Source of the DNA: Bacteroidales bacterium
Lineage (GTDB): Bacteria > Bacteroidota > Bacteroidia > Bacteroidales > P3
Length of the DNA stretch: 62,916 bases
NCBI GenBank assembly: GCA_017962665.1
Contig: JAGCUU010000040.1
Coordinates: 1-62,916 of the forward strand
Direction of reading: 5' to 3'
Within the stretch, counting starts at the first letter, position 1. Every line of letters begins with the position of its first letter. Of the stretch, positions 34,613 through 43,192 are shown one piece after another. The position numbers and the translations under genes were made by a program. The notes beneath the pieces are model-generated. The model worked only from the letters and a program-made list of their open reading frames with translations. It did not search any database and was not told where the DNA came from.

Positions 34613-35806
34613 TTACTTTTCTTTGGCAGCCTCCTGCTCTTTCCGGTATTCTTCCCAGTCGGCTGTGGTAGCGCTTTCTATAAGGTACTGCCGCATTTCT
34701 TCCTCGGAGGGCAGCTGGAGGCGGTACTTGCTGACGAACATATTTTGCGAGAGACCTTCCGTAGCGTACTGCACAGTGGTTTCGCCATAGTCGGTGCAGA
34801 GCAGCAACCCGATGGGCGGGTTATCATCTGCCTGCATCACCTCATGCTTGTAGTAGTTCATGTAGAGGTTTAGCTGCGAGGCGTATTCGTGGCGGAAGCG
34901 GTCGATCTTGAGGTCGATGATAACGTGGCACTTCAGGATACGATGGTAGAAGATGAGGTCGGCCTTGAAATAGTCGCGGTCGATGAGTATGCGCTTCTGG
35001 CGTGCCTCAAAGCAGAAGCCGCGCCCCATCTCCATCAGCACCATCTGGAGGTGGTTGAGGATGGTGGTCTCCAACTTGGTTTCGGTGACGACATCCTGCG
35101 AAGGGAGGCCGAGGAATTCGAGCGAGACGGGATTATGGATAATGTCGCGCGGCGTGAGCTGCTGAGCGTTTTGGGCAGTCAGACGCTGTAGGGCTTTCTT
35201 GTCCTTCGAAAGGCCCATGCGCTCGTAGTATTGCGAAGAGACCTGTCGGTCGAGTTCGGTGACCGTCCAGCATCCACGGATGGTCTCCTGTTCATAGAAG
35301 GCTCGTTTCAAAGGATCACTTATACTTGAAAGAGCAGAAAGGCTTGTGTAATTGATTCGATTGAACAACCTTTCGGGCGGTGTTGCCCATTCTTCCAATT
35401 TGGCGGTTGCTGACCGCCAAATTTCAACCTCTTTGTTTTCAGTATTTTGCAATTTGGCGGTTGATAACCGCCAAATTGTAGGAGCGCCTGAAGATAACAA
35501 TTGGGTACTAATGCTTTCAAGATATTTGCCCACTTCAATTCCTATCACAGGATATACTAAGTAGAATTGCCGGTACTCTCGAAGTCTTCTTGGGTTAAAT
35601 CCCTTTTTATTGATGCTTTGCGCTAACCGATTGATAAGGTTTTCGCCGTACTTTGCACGGTCTTCACCATGCTGCTCATACTCCACTATATAATACCCCA
35701 CCAGCCAGTTGCGAGCTGTGAGCGAGAGGTTGATGGCATGTGCCGCCTGTGCTTGCAGCACATCCTGCACCTGATTGATTTGTCCAACTAACGATTCAAA
35801 GTTCAT
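34613..35806 (-). CDS. DUF1016 (YhcG-type) PDDEXK nuclease domain protein
   Basis: A 397-residue protein. The N-terminal half is the DUF1016 helical domain (ARNWLVGYYIVEYEQHGEDRAKYGENLI and FNPRRLREYRQFYLVYP); the C-terminal half is a YhcG-type PD-(D/E)XK nuclease with FKADLIFYHRILKCHVIIDLKIDRF (D...DLK) and LCTDYGE. Homologues are linked to restriction, retron and defence loci. I start it at ATG 35806 (MNFESL) because a promoter -7 octamer at 35842-35835 would put the transcript start at about the earlier ATG 35830. Between the two halves lie two in-frame copies of a palindrome-coded peptide (IWR..TAKL). The gene is more GC-rich than the FRG and DUF4062 genes and ends in a terminator. Confidence 0.87.
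   Translation of the reverse strand: MNFESLVGQINQVQDVLQAQAAHAINLSLTARNWLVGYYIVEYEQHGEDRAKYGENLINRLAQSINKKGFNPRRLREYRQFYLVYPVIGIEVGKYLESISTQLLSSGAPTIWRLSTAKLQNTENKEVEIWRSATAKLEEWATPPERLFNRINYTSLSALSSISDPLKRAFYEQETIRGCWTVTELDRQVSSQYYERMGLSKDKKALQRLTAQNAQQLTPRDIIHNPVSLEFLGLPSQDVVTETKLETTILNHLQMVLMEMGRGFCFEARQKRILIDRDYFKADLIFYHRILKCHVIIDLKIDRFRHEYASQLNLYMNYYKHEVMQADDNPPIGLLLCTDYGETTVQYATEGLSQNMFVSKYRLQLPSEEEMRQYLIESATTADWEEYRKEQEAAKEK
35397..35477. repeat. pair of in-frame palindromic repeats inside the DUF1016 gene
   Basis: Two near-identical palindromes: AATTTGGCGGT/ACCGCCAAATT (35397-35407 and 35413-35423) and AATTTGGCGGTT/AACCGCCAAATT (35451-35462 and 35466-35477). Their starts are 54 bp (18 codons) apart, so the frame is kept, and both encode IWR-x2-TAKL. 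They resemble palindromic elements that insert within protein genes. Confidence 0.75.
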
Positions 35807-35834
35807 CGCTATACTCCATAGTATTTTCAATCTG

Positions 35835-35867
35835 CAAATATACGAAAATTATCTGATACTGTGCAAG
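35835..35867 (-). promoter_or_regulatory. probable DUF1016 promoter
   Basis: On minus, CTTG (35867-35864), 21-nt spacer, TATATTTG (35842-35835). The -7 is perfect and the -33 has one mismatch. It supports translation from 35806. Confidence 0.55.
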
Positions 35868-36154
35868 TTTAGGATAAGATTCTTTTGTAAATATAAATAA
35901 ATCAGTAATATATAGAGCAAGTTTGTCAAATGTGAAATGTCAAATGCAGAAGAAAAGAAGGGAATGAAAGAGGGAAATGATGGAGGGTGGGTAATAACGA
36001 AAACGAAAACGAAGACGAAAACTGAAGAGGGATGAGGGCAGATGTGAGAGAGAGAATGGGGAATTCAAGATGCCAAAATGGCACCATAAAAACAAAAAGG
36101 AAAGGGAATGTCTGTTAAAATTGACTAGTTTTACTCCAACTATCAAAAAAATAT
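35868..36154. other. divergent spacer between DUF1016 and AAA/DUF4143 genes
   Basis: A gene-free stretch with strong strand bias: the plus strand is purine-rich (AAAG, GGAAATGATGGAGGG) over about 35945-36060. It includes four copies of the hexamer ACGAAA/ACGAAG (35997-36020) and a small TGCCA-AAA-TGGCA inverted repeat near 36073-36085. A 68-codon minus frame through it is low-complexity and I do not accept it. Confidence 0.5.
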
Positions 36155-36185
36155 TTTGTTAGTTCGAAAATTGTCTGTATCTTTG
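36155..36185 (+). promoter_or_regulatory. promoter of the AAA/DUF4143 gene
   Basis: TTTG (36155-36158), 19-nt spacer, TATCTTTG (36178-36185), an exact consensus match 63 nt upstream of the ATG. Confidence 0.75.
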
Positions 36186-36186
36186 C

Positions 36187-36225
36187 ACTGCAAAAAAGGT
36201 CGAACAATGCGACTGTTTTTGCAGT
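36187..36225 (+). promoter_or_regulatory. leader stem-loop of the AAA/DUF4143 gene
   Basis: ACTGCAAAAA (36187-36196) pairs with TTTTTGCAGT (36216-36225), a 10-bp stem with a 19-nt loop. It begins right after the -7 element and so would lie at the very 5' end of the mRNA, 23 nt before the ATG. It may stabilise the mRNA or control it. Confidence 0.5.
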
Positions 36226-36248
36226 AGAAACAGATAACACATAAAACA

Positions 36249-37568
36249 ATGACAATACAAAGAGAGCAATATATCAGTGAGTTGCTAAACAAAAGGTGGA
36301 ACAGAAAAGTGAAGATTGTCACCGGCATCCGTCGCTGCGGAAAGTCGTTCCTGCTTTTCAACCTCTACAAGGATTACCTGCTGAACGAGGGGGTGGCGAA
36401 GGACTGCTTCGTGGAGCTGGCGCTGGACAAGAAGGCGCACGCAAAGTACCGGAATCCCAACGAGCTGTACGACTATGTGCTCCGCAAGACGAAGGACGAC
36501 GAGAAGCACTATTATGTGTTCATCGACGAAATCCAGCTGTCGTACAAGGTGAAGAATGAGGATGTGGACGAACGGCTGGTGCCAGAAGAGGACCGCGAGC
36601 TGCTCTACACCACTTTCTACGACATACTGAACGACCTGATGGGACGCAAAAACCTCGACATCTACGTCACCGGCTCGAACAGCAAGATGCTCTCGAAAGA
36701 TATCGTAACGAACTTCCGCGACCGCGGGTCGGAGATAAAGGTATTTCCGCTGTCGTTCAAGGAGTTCTACCCTGTGTCGGGAATGGAGAAGGCGGATGCG
36801 CTGGAGGTATACCTGACCTACGGCGGGATGCCGCTGGCGGTGCTGGAGAAGGACGAGACGGAGAAACGCAAATACCTGAAAGGACTCCACAAACGGGTTT
36901 ATATCAAGGACATCGTGGAATGCTACAAGCTGAAGAACGACGAGGTGCTGGAGGCGCTGATCGCCGCGCTGTCGTCGGCTGTGGGTTCGCTGACCAATCC
37001 GCACAACCTGGCAAATGCGGCGGGAACGCTGATGAAGCGCAGCACTTCGGACAACACCATCAAGAACTACCTGGATTACCTTGAGGAGTCCTACCTCTTT
37101 GTGAGTGCACAACGTTACGACATCAAGGGGAAGCGCTATTTCGAGAACACGCTGAAATACTATTCGATGGACACCGGGCTGCGCAACGCCAAGCTGAACT
37201 TCCGCCAGCAGGAGAAGTCGCACCTGATGGAGAACATGATCTTCATCGAGCTCATCCGCAGAGGATACAGCGTGGATGTGGGCGTGGTGGAACTGACCCT
37301 CGTGAAGGACGGCAAGAAGCAGCAGTCGCAATACGAGATCGACTTCATCGTCAACACGGGGCGCGAGAAGGTGTACATCCAGTCGGCGCTGAACGTGGAT
37401 ACCGAGACGAAGCGGAATCAAGAGACCTTCTCGTTGAGGAACTCGGGCGACTTCTTCCGCAAGATTGTCATCGTGGACGGCAACGCAAAACCCTGGACAG
37501 ACGAGGACGGCATCATGTACATGGGTGTCATTCCATTTCTGCTGGAGGAGGCGGGGAAGATAATCTGA
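36249..37568 (+). CDS. AAA (AAA_14) ATPase with DUF4143
   Basis: A 439-residue ATPase. N-terminal AAA_14: KIVTGIRRCGKS Walker A (about 22-33), Walker B VFIDEIQ (about 88-94), and a sensor-like YVTGSNSKML. The C-terminal DUF4143 part holds a PD-(D/E)XK-like end: GLRNAKLNFRQQEKSHLMENMIF, EIDFIV and YIQSALNV. Such ATPases are common, often laterally acquired in Bacteroidota and archaea, with unknown role. The codon use differs sharply from its neighbours: most third positions are G or C (CTG, AAG, GAG, GTG), against the A/T-rich genes just to the left. It has its own promoter and leader hairpin and is a single gene. Confidence 0.9.
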   Translation: MTIQREQYISELLNKRWNRKVKIVTGIRRCGKSFLLFNLYKDYLLNEGVAKDCFVELALDKKAHAKYRNPNELYDYVLRKTKDDEKHYYVFIDEIQLSYKVKNEDVDERLVPEEDRELLYTTFYDILNDLMGRKNLDIYVTGSNSKMLSKDIVTNFRDRGSEIKVFPLSFKEFYPVSGMEKADALEVYLTYGGMPLAVLEKDETEKRKYLKGLHKRVYIKDIVECYKLKNDEVLEALIAALSSAVGSLTNPHNLANAAGTLMKRSTSDNTIKNYLDYLEESYLFVSAQRYDIKGKRYFENTLKYYSMDTGLRNAKLNFRQQEKSHLMENMIFIELIRRGYSVDVGVVELTLVKDGKKQQSQYEIDFIVNTGREKVYIQSALNVDTETKRNQETFSLRNSGDFFRKIVIVDGNAKPWTDEDGIMYMGVIPFLLEEAGKII

Positions 37569-37638
37569 AAAAATATTTAATATTAAAATATACTAAGTGT
37601 AATACAATTATTATTCAAGTATAATCCAGTTAAGTAAA

Positions 37639-37715
37639 GGTTAAAAATTAACGGTTAACGGTTTGCTCATCGGGTTCGCAGGCCTGCAATGCAGGCAGAA
37701 AGGTTAATGGGTAAA
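37639..37715. repeat. GGTTAAN heptamer repeats and palindrome upstream of the thioesterase gene
   Basis: GGTTAAA, AATTAAC, GGTTAAC and GGTTTGC run in tandem from 37639, and GGTTAAT plus GGGTAAA follow at 37702-37715. Between the two groups lies the palindrome GCCTGCA-A-TGCAGGC (37682-37696). The gap 37569-37797 holds no gene. Confidence 0.55.
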
Positions 37716-37797
37716 GAAAAAATTTTGCTAAAATTCAACAACATTAATTGTTGTATCGTTACACAAAATAAATTGCAATCTCTTGCGTTAATCAGAC

Positions 37798-38184
37798 ATG
37801 ATTGCAATTGGAACAAAGGGGCATCTGGAGCAAGTTGTGACAGATGATGTTTGCGCTGACAAGATTGGAAGCGGACTGGTTAAAGTGTTTGCCACACCCA
37901 TGATGATAGCACTTATTGAACGCACTTGCAACGAAAGTGTATTGGCTCAATTAGAAGCCGGCCAAGGTACAGTGGGAACCATGGTCAACGTGACCCACTG
38001 TGCGGCAACACCCGTAGGGATGAAGGTGTGGTGCGACAGCGAACTGGTCGAGGTAGACCGCAGAAGGCTCTTGTTCAAAGTAGCTGCATATGACGAGTGC
38101 GGTCTTATCGGTGAAGGAACGCACGAGAGATTCGTAATTGACAGCGAAAAGTTTCAACAAAAAGCATACAATAAAAAGTCATGA
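37798..38184 (+). CDS. thioesterase family protein (hot-dog fold, FlK-like)
   Basis: A 128-residue protein of the single-domain hot-dog thioesterase type. VFATPMMIALIERTCNESV gives Thr33 and Glu residues typical of the fluoroacetyl-CoA thioesterase-like group, and MVNVTHCAATPVGMKV supplies the conserved His, followed by FKVAAYDECGLIGEGTHERFVI. It probably hydrolyses short acyl-CoAs; fluoroacetate resistance should not be inferred. Its stop overlaps the ATG of the nuclease gene (ATGA), so the two are coupled, although no functional link is obvious. Confidence 0.85.
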   Translation: MIAIGTKGHLEQVVTDDVCADKIGSGLVKVFATPMMIALIERTCNESVLAQLEAGQGTVGTMVNVTHCAATPVGMKVWCDSELVEVDRRRLLFKVAAYDECGLIGEGTHERFVIDSEKFQQKAYNKKS

Positions 38185-38963
38185 AATTGTTTAGACGAAA
38201 CATATTCCCTCTTATTTTTGCATGCCTGTTGCTTGCTGTGCCATCGTGCCGGCACGCAAGTTCACAGACAGCCCGAATCGAACAAAATGATGGCAGGGAA
38301 TGGACCAGAGACATCGACCTTCCCGTCACTCCTGCAGACCGTTCAGAGCAGATTCTATACAGAAAAGCCTACGTGGTATCGTACAACAAAGAAACCCGAC
38401 AGCCAAACTGGGTGGCATGGAAACTGACGGCTGAGCATACCCAAGGGGATGTTCAAAGACCTGCAACGGCATGGCATGAAGACTATGAGGTTCCTGAACC
38501 TCGCATCTACTATAGCGACTACAAACATACCAACTGGGACAGGGGGCATATGTGCCCTGCAGGAGACAACAAATGGGACAAAACAGCAATGTACGAAAGT
38601 TTCCTGCTAAGCAATGCCTGTCCTCAGAACAAGACACTTAACAGCGGCATTTGGAACCAAATCGAGATGAAATGCCGTGAATGGGCTCGGAAATACGGCG
38701 AGGTACAAATTGTTTGCGGTCCCATCTTCATGAACTGCGAACATGACACCATTGGAGAAAACAGACTACCTGTACCAGAGGCATTTTTCAAAGTAGTGCT
38801 GATACCTGTCAACGGGGAGCTTTATGGCACTGGCTTTATCTGCCGAAACAACGAAGGCAACAAGAAAAAAGACCTATACCATAACAGCATCCCTGAGGTA
38901 GAGCGTATAACAGGAATAAAGTTCTTCCCTAACAGCGTAGACATCAAGGATTTTGATTATTAA
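38181..38963 (+). CDS. secreted DNA/RNA non-specific endonuclease (lipoprotein)
   Basis: A 260-residue NUC1-type beta-beta-alpha-metal nuclease. It has a lipoprotein signal (IFACLLLAVPSC, Cys 23) and the hallmark D120-R-G-H-M124 motif, with His123 as the general base, then SNACPQNKTLNSGIWNQIE with the Asn ligand for Mg. It should sit in the periplasm or on the outer membrane and degrade nucleic acids for food or defence. It is translated from an ATG that overlaps the thioesterase stop. The convergent GH3 gene ends 42 nt away, without a clear terminator between. Confidence 0.92.
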   Translation: MKLFRRNIFPLIFACLLLAVPSCRHASSQTARIEQNDGREWTRDIDLPVTPADRSEQILYRKAYVVSYNKETRQPNWVAWKLTAEHTQGDVQRPATAWHEDYEVPEPRIYYSDYKHTNWDRGHMCPAGDNKWDKTAMYESFLLSNACPQNKTLNSGIWNQIEMKCREWARKYGEVQIVCGPIFMNCEHDTIGENRLPVPEAFFKVVLIPVNGELYGTGFICRNNEGNKKKDLYHNSIPEVERITGIKFFPNSVDIKDFDY

Positions 38964-39005
38964 GACCTGTACAGAAACAATCTCTATTGCCTTGCAGCGA
39001 CTTCC

Positions 39006-41261
39006 CTACCATTTAAACTGAATCCGCGGACCATTCTTGACAGAAAGCAACATCGTAGTTCCGGCTGCAGGCAATTCCATAGTATCAGTCTGTTCGTTGT
39101 AATGTCGCAACCAGAAAGGATCGATAGCTATTTCAAAACGGCATCGGTCACGACCATGCATCTGCAAATTAAGGTATACCTTCTCTATTGCTACAAGTTG
39201 GCATCTCGGACCATTCGGGTTATCAGGTTCAGAGATGTATATTTGTATTGTCTCACTACTAGATTGCATTGAACCGTCGACACTGTCGAGAACAAGTGTC
39301 CCACGCACCACCAGACTGTCGCGATTGAAAGACACGCTGTCGTAGTGGAAATGTCCATAGTCAAGACCGAATCCAAATGGAAAGAGAGGTTCTTCTTTCA
39401 TATAGCGATAGGTGCGACCTTCCATATTGTAGTCTTCAAATGCCGGCAGCTGTTTCGTAGACTTGTAGAATGTTATAGGAAGCCGTCCAAAGCCGTCGGT
39501 ATATCCGAACAGGGCATTGCTCACAGCAGTACCCATATCCTGTCCCCCGTACCAAGCCACGATGATTGCGTCGACATCGTCGACCACCTCCTCGAGACCT
39601 ATGGCACTCCCTGTGCAAAGAACCAACACAACAGGTTTATTTGTACGACGCTTTATTTCCTTGATAATATCACGTTGTGGTGCAGGAAGTTCTATAGATG
39701 TCCTGTCACCCTTGTAGAATCCAGGAAGGTTTACCTGCAATTCTTCACCCTCCAATGCTGGCGAGAGGCCGCCACAGAAGATAACGACATCGCTTTTTTC
39801 AATCTGTTTCCAAAACTTGCGCGGCAGTTTGTAATCGTTGTCGGCCAAATGGCAGGCTGTGTCGAAATAGATGTCCGCAATGTTGAAAGAAGGATTGTCC
39901 AGCATTTCGTTGCGACTGCCGACGTCGTTACGGAAAGCGTCAATGATAGTGGTCATATAGGGTGGCTCGCCATTATAGTTTCCCAATGCCATAGCAGAAT
40001 CGGCGGCATTAGGGCCAATGACAGCTATCTGTCTCATCTCACTGAGGTCTTTTAGAGGCAGAATACCGTTATTTTTGAGCATCACAAGCGAATGGAGTGC
40101 AACTCTGGCAGGATTCTTGTAGAGTCCTCCCTTGCCGTGGTTGTACTTTGAGAACCAATCTGGACTGAGGCGGAAACGTGTACGGAGAACACGACGGAGG
40201 TGATTGTCTATTACAGACTCGCTTATATAGCCGCTATCGACGGCGGTTCTTAGGGCTGCAAGTCCAGAGCCACATTCCAGGTCCACCTCGGAGCCAAAAG
40301 CCGCCGCCGCTGTCCGTGCCGCAGAAGAGTGGGTACGATGGCGAGGAATGACAGTATCAGGCTCCCAGCAGTCGTTTAGAGCCCAGCAGTCGGTGACAAG
40401 TATGCCGTCGTAGTGCCAACGGTTGCGGAGTATGTCTACCAAAAGGTGATGGTTGGTACAGCATGGCTCGCCGTTGAGACGGTTGTAGGCACACATCACT
40501 TGCTGTACATCACTGTTTTTTATTATGTATTCAAAAGCAGGCAAATATGTTGTCCATAGGTCACGGTTCGACACCTGTGCATCGAATTGGTGACGCAGTC
40601 CTTCCGGGCCACTGTGAACCGCCAAATGTTTTAGGCATGCAGCAGAGACCAGATATGGAGTATTAAGCGTGGAATTGTCAGGGATTTTCCAAATGGAGCC
40701 TGCTTTTGTACGTAGCATAGAGCCCGGACCCTGCAGGCCTCGAACGGCAGCAAGTCCCATTTGGGCTGTCAAGTATGGGTCTTCTCCGAATGTCTCCATT
40801 CCCCTACCCCAGCGCGGATCACGGAAGATATTGATGTTCGGCGTAAAGAATGTGATACCTGTATTGTCGCCGTATTCGCCGTTCTTCCGCGACTTGCGGC
40901 ATTTTTCAACACCTTCGTCGGCTATGTATCCATATACATCGGTAACAAGTTCCGGCTCGAAGGTAGCGGCGAGTGCTATAGGCATTGGGTAAACAGTTGC
41001 AACACCGTTACGGGCTATACCGTGCAGAGCCTCGTTCCACCAGCTATAGGGTAATAGTCCCAGACGTTCCACCGCAGGGTTTTGATGCTGGAGGAACGCC
41101 GTCTTTTCCTCAAGAGTAAGACGAGAAATTAAATCCTTGACACGCAACTCTATTGTCAGCGACGTGTCCTGAAAGGGAAATTGCTGAGCGTGAATAGATG
41201 GTGCCGCAAACAATGCAAGCAGGCACCATAGTACTTTAATACTATTTTGCCTCCTGGGCAT
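39006..41261 (-). CDS. glycoside hydrolase family 3 (beta-glucosidase/xylosidase type)
   Basis: A 751-residue exported enzyme with signal peptide LALFAAPSIHAQQ. The GH3 barrel has RVKDLISRLTLEEK, PYSWWNEALHGIARNG, KHLAVHSGPEG (the Lys-His motif), and ILVTDCWA with nucleophile Asp291. The alpha/beta sandwich domain follows (NGILPLKD, VAVIGPNA-like IAVIGPNAADS), then a fibronectin-like end. The Trp-rich start resembles xylosidases of the family; cleavage of beta-xylosides or beta-glucosides cannot be told apart. It is translated from an ATG lying 20 nt inside the 3' end of the TPR gene, so the two form a unit. Confidence 0.93.
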   Translation of the reverse strand: MPRRQNSIKVLWCLLALFAAPSIHAQQFPFQDTSLTIELRVKDLISRLTLEEKTAFLQHQNPAVERLGLLPYSWWNEALHGIARNGVATVYPMPIALAATFEPELVTDVYGYIADEGVEKCRKSRKNGEYGDNTGITFFTPNINIFRDPRWGRGMETFGEDPYLTAQMGLAAVRGLQGPGSMLRTKAGSIWKIPDNSTLNTPYLVSAACLKHLAVHSGPEGLRHQFDAQVSNRDLWTTYLPAFEYIIKNSDVQQVMCAYNRLNGEPCCTNHHLLVDILRNRWHYDGILVTDCWALNDCWEPDTVIPRHRTHSSAARTAAAAFGSEVDLECGSGLAALRTAVDSGYISESVIDNHLRRVLRTRFRLSPDWFSKYNHGKGGLYKNPARVALHSLVMLKNNGILPLKDLSEMRQIAVIGPNAADSAMALGNYNGEPPYMTTIIDAFRNDVGSRNEMLDNPSFNIADIYFDTACHLADNDYKLPRKFWKQIEKSDVVIFCGGLSPALEGEELQVNLPGFYKGDRTSIELPAPQRDIIKEIKRRTNKPVVLVLCTGSAIGLEEVVDDVDAIIVAWYGGQDMGTAVSNALFGYTDGFGRLPITFYKSTKQLPAFEDYNMEGRTYRYMKEEPLFPFGFGLDYGHFHYDSVSFNRDSLVVRGTLVLDSVDGSMQSSSETIQIYISEPDNPNGPRCQLVAIEKVYLNLQMHGRDRCRFEIAIDPFWLRHYNEQTDTMELPAAGTTMLLSVKNGPRIQFKW

Positions 41262-41931
41262 AGGTTATGAAGCCGTCCATCTCAGAAAACAGCGACGATT
41301 CCGGGTACTGTTCCTTGACAGCCTTGAAGCACTCCAGTGCCTTTTCGTTGTTGTTGACAATCAAATTAGCGACACCAGCCTTGAATAAAGCAAATGGAGC
41401 TGTAATCGGGTTATCGTCCATCTTGGCGGCTTTGTTATAATGCTTTATAGCAGCTTCCATGTTTCCAAGTTCGGCTTCTGAATCGCCCTTGACCATCTCG
41501 TTGATTACCGGGGTCAACTGATCCTTGCCATTGTATTTACCTGCATATTTCAAAGCCTCTTGATAGTTACCGATGCGCAAGAAGCACACTGCGGCCTCAT
41601 ATTTTGCACGCTTGCCGGCTTTTGTCGACGAATATTTGTCGATAACCTTAAGCAGACCCACACTGTATTTGTCGGTTGCCGTGGTGTCACCGTAAAGGGC
41701 GGAATAGAAATCACCTTGAGTAATAAATTGCTCGGCCACAAAAAGAGCTTCATTGGCTTTCTGCTGACGGGGTTCTGTGACAAATTTCCTTATTCCGAAG
41801 ATGGCGAAAATTATCACCACAATCCCTATTACAACAGCAAGTATCGCCTTCTGATTCTTCTCGATAAATTGCTCACTTTTAGAAACAAAACTAATGTTCT
41901 CGGTGTTTTTTTCTTCGATATTGTTTTCCAT
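41242..41931 (-). CDS. membrane-anchored TPR protein
   Basis: A 229-residue protein with one membrane helix (AILAVVIGIVVIIFAIFGI, about 30-48), and a periplasmic part with tetratricopeptide repeats (AKYEAAVCFLRIGNYQEALKY; EAAIKHYNKAAKMD; NEKALECFKAVKEQYPESS). It resembles the YfgM type of periplasmic TPR proteins. A -7 promoter match (CAAAAATA, 41977-41984 read on minus) lies 46 nt upstream. It overlaps the GH3 start downstream by 20 nt. Confidence 0.85.
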   Translation of the reverse strand: MENNIEEKNTENISFVSKSEQFIEKNQKAILAVVIGIVVIIFAIFGIRKFVTEPRQQKANEALFVAEQFITQGDFYSALYGDTTATDKYSVGLLKVIDKYSSTKAGKRAKYEAAVCFLRIGNYQEALKYAGKYNGKDQLTPVINEMVKGDSEAELGNMEAAIKHYNKAAKMDDNPITAPFALFKAGVANLIVNNNEKALECFKAVKEQYPESSLFSEMDGFITYAQEAK

Positions 41932-41976
41932 TTTTTATGTATATTTTTCTGTTTTTTTCTTACTTTTTTGAGTTTG

Positions 41977-41984
41977 CAAAAATA
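41977..41984 (-). promoter_or_regulatory. -7 element of the TPR-GH3 unit
   Basis: TATTTTTG on minus fits TAnnTTTG. No TTTG is found at the expected -33 distance. Confidence 0.45.
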
Positions 41985-42180
41985 GTTATTTTTTTTCATT
42001 AACGTGAAAATATTTTTGGTTTCACATTATATAATGAAATCTATAGAAAAAATAACAAGAGATATTACAATGATAGACAATAATATACATTGCAATAAAA
42101 AAAATAATTGCCAAAAATATTTTTCATTAACAAAAAAATGTATAATTTTGCAATTCATAATCATTGATATTACACTAATT

Positions 42181-43161
42181 ATGGATACTAAAGCCAAATT
42201 TTTGGGACTGGAGATCAAAAGTCCCATTATCGCCGGAAGCTGCGGTCTTACCAACAATATAGAAAATCTGGAAAAGCTTGAGGAAGCTGGTGCCGGTGCC
42301 GTCATCCTCAAATCGGTCTTCGAGGAGCAAATCATTTACGACATCAAGCGCAATCTAAGCATGATGGCTCCAGTGGACAGTTACGGTATGAGTTATGAAT
42401 ACATCGCATCGCACGTTGCTGACGACTCGCTGAGTGTTCATTTCGACTTAATAAAAGAAGCCAAGAAACGTCTACATATACCCGTTATCGGCAGCATCAA
42501 CTGCTACTCGTTTGAAAACTGGATGACCTACACAAAACGATTCCAGGATGCAGGATGCGATGCCATTGAGCTCAACATGGCAATACTGCCATACGAGACC
42601 AACCTCTCCTGCGAGGATGTCGACAGACTCTTCTCCGACGTAATCAACACTCTTCGCAAATCTGTCTCCATCCCTATAAGCATCAAGGTGGGACAGAATT
42701 TTACCGATATGGCCAACTTCATGCAACGGCTCTCATGGATGGGTATCAATGGTATCACCATGTTCAACAAGGCTCTCAACGTGGACATCGACACAGAAAA
42801 ATTTGAAATAACTCATGCTCCATCGCTTTCCTCTCCTGAAGAGGTTTACAACACCTTGCGTTGGGTTGCCATCTTGAGCAAAAAACTGCGCTGCAACATT
42901 TCCGCCTCCACCGGAGTACATACAGCCGACGATGTTGTCAAGATGCTGCTTGCCGGTGCCAGTACAGTACAAGTGGTCTCCTGCCTTTACAAAAATGGAG
43001 TCGAATATATGCGTACTCTTAACGATGGCCTCAACAAGTGGATGAGCGACAAGGGCTACGAGAACATAGAACAGTTTCGCGGAAAACTCGCTGTCAAGAA
43101 CAACGACCAAGCATCTCTCTTCTTCCGCACACAGTTTATGAAGCATTTCGCACAAATTTGA
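42181..43161 (+). CDS. dihydroorotate dehydrogenase-like protein
   Basis: A 326-residue flavoprotein of the DHO_dh family. It shows KFLGLEIKSPIIAGSCGLTNN at the start, VILKSVFEEQI, GSINCY, IELNMAI, SIKVGQNF, and the FMN-phosphate site SASTGVHTADDVVKMLLAGASTVQVVS. The family as a whole oxidises dihydroorotate or reduces dihydropyrimidines; this Bacteroidota branch is annotated only as 'like', since it lacks the usual catalytic Cys/Ser surround in an obvious place. I start at ATG 42181, because a -7 element TAATTTTG (42143-42150) lies just before it and residues from the earlier ATG 42004 are low-complexity. Confidence 0.88.
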   Translation: MDTKAKFLGLEIKSPIIAGSCGLTNNIENLEKLEEAGAGAVILKSVFEEQIIYDIKRNLSMMAPVDSYGMSYEYIASHVADDSLSVHFDLIKEAKKRLHIPVIGSINCYSFENWMTYTKRFQDAGCDAIELNMAILPYETNLSCEDVDRLFSDVINTLRKSVSIPISIKVGQNFTDMANFMQRLSWMGINGITMFNKALNVDIDTEKFEITHAPSLSSPEEVYNTLRWVAILSKKLRCNISASTGVHTADDVVKMLLAGASTVQVVSCLYKNGVEYMRTLNDGLNKWMSDKGYENIEQFRGKLAVKNNDQASLFFRTQFMKHFAQI

Positions 43162-43192
43162 TTTTTATTCTATAATCTAAAAATTGTCAACT

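Noticed and set aside
35940-36146. 68-codon minus frame in the DUF1016-AAA spacer
   Set aside because: It is the reverse of a purine-rich tract, giving Phe/Ser/Leu repeats; no start signal or family.
36285-37421. 378-codon open frame on minus inside the AAA/DUF4143 gene
   Set aside because: It is a shadow of GC-rich codon use: its translation is mostly Leu, Val, His, Gln and Arg without motifs, while the plus frame has clear ATPase motifs.
26735-37568. known named defence systems (Gabija, Septu, Zorya, Hachiman type)
   Set aside because: The helicase lacks the OLD-nuclease, SMC-like or other partners that define those systems; none of the required partner genes is present.
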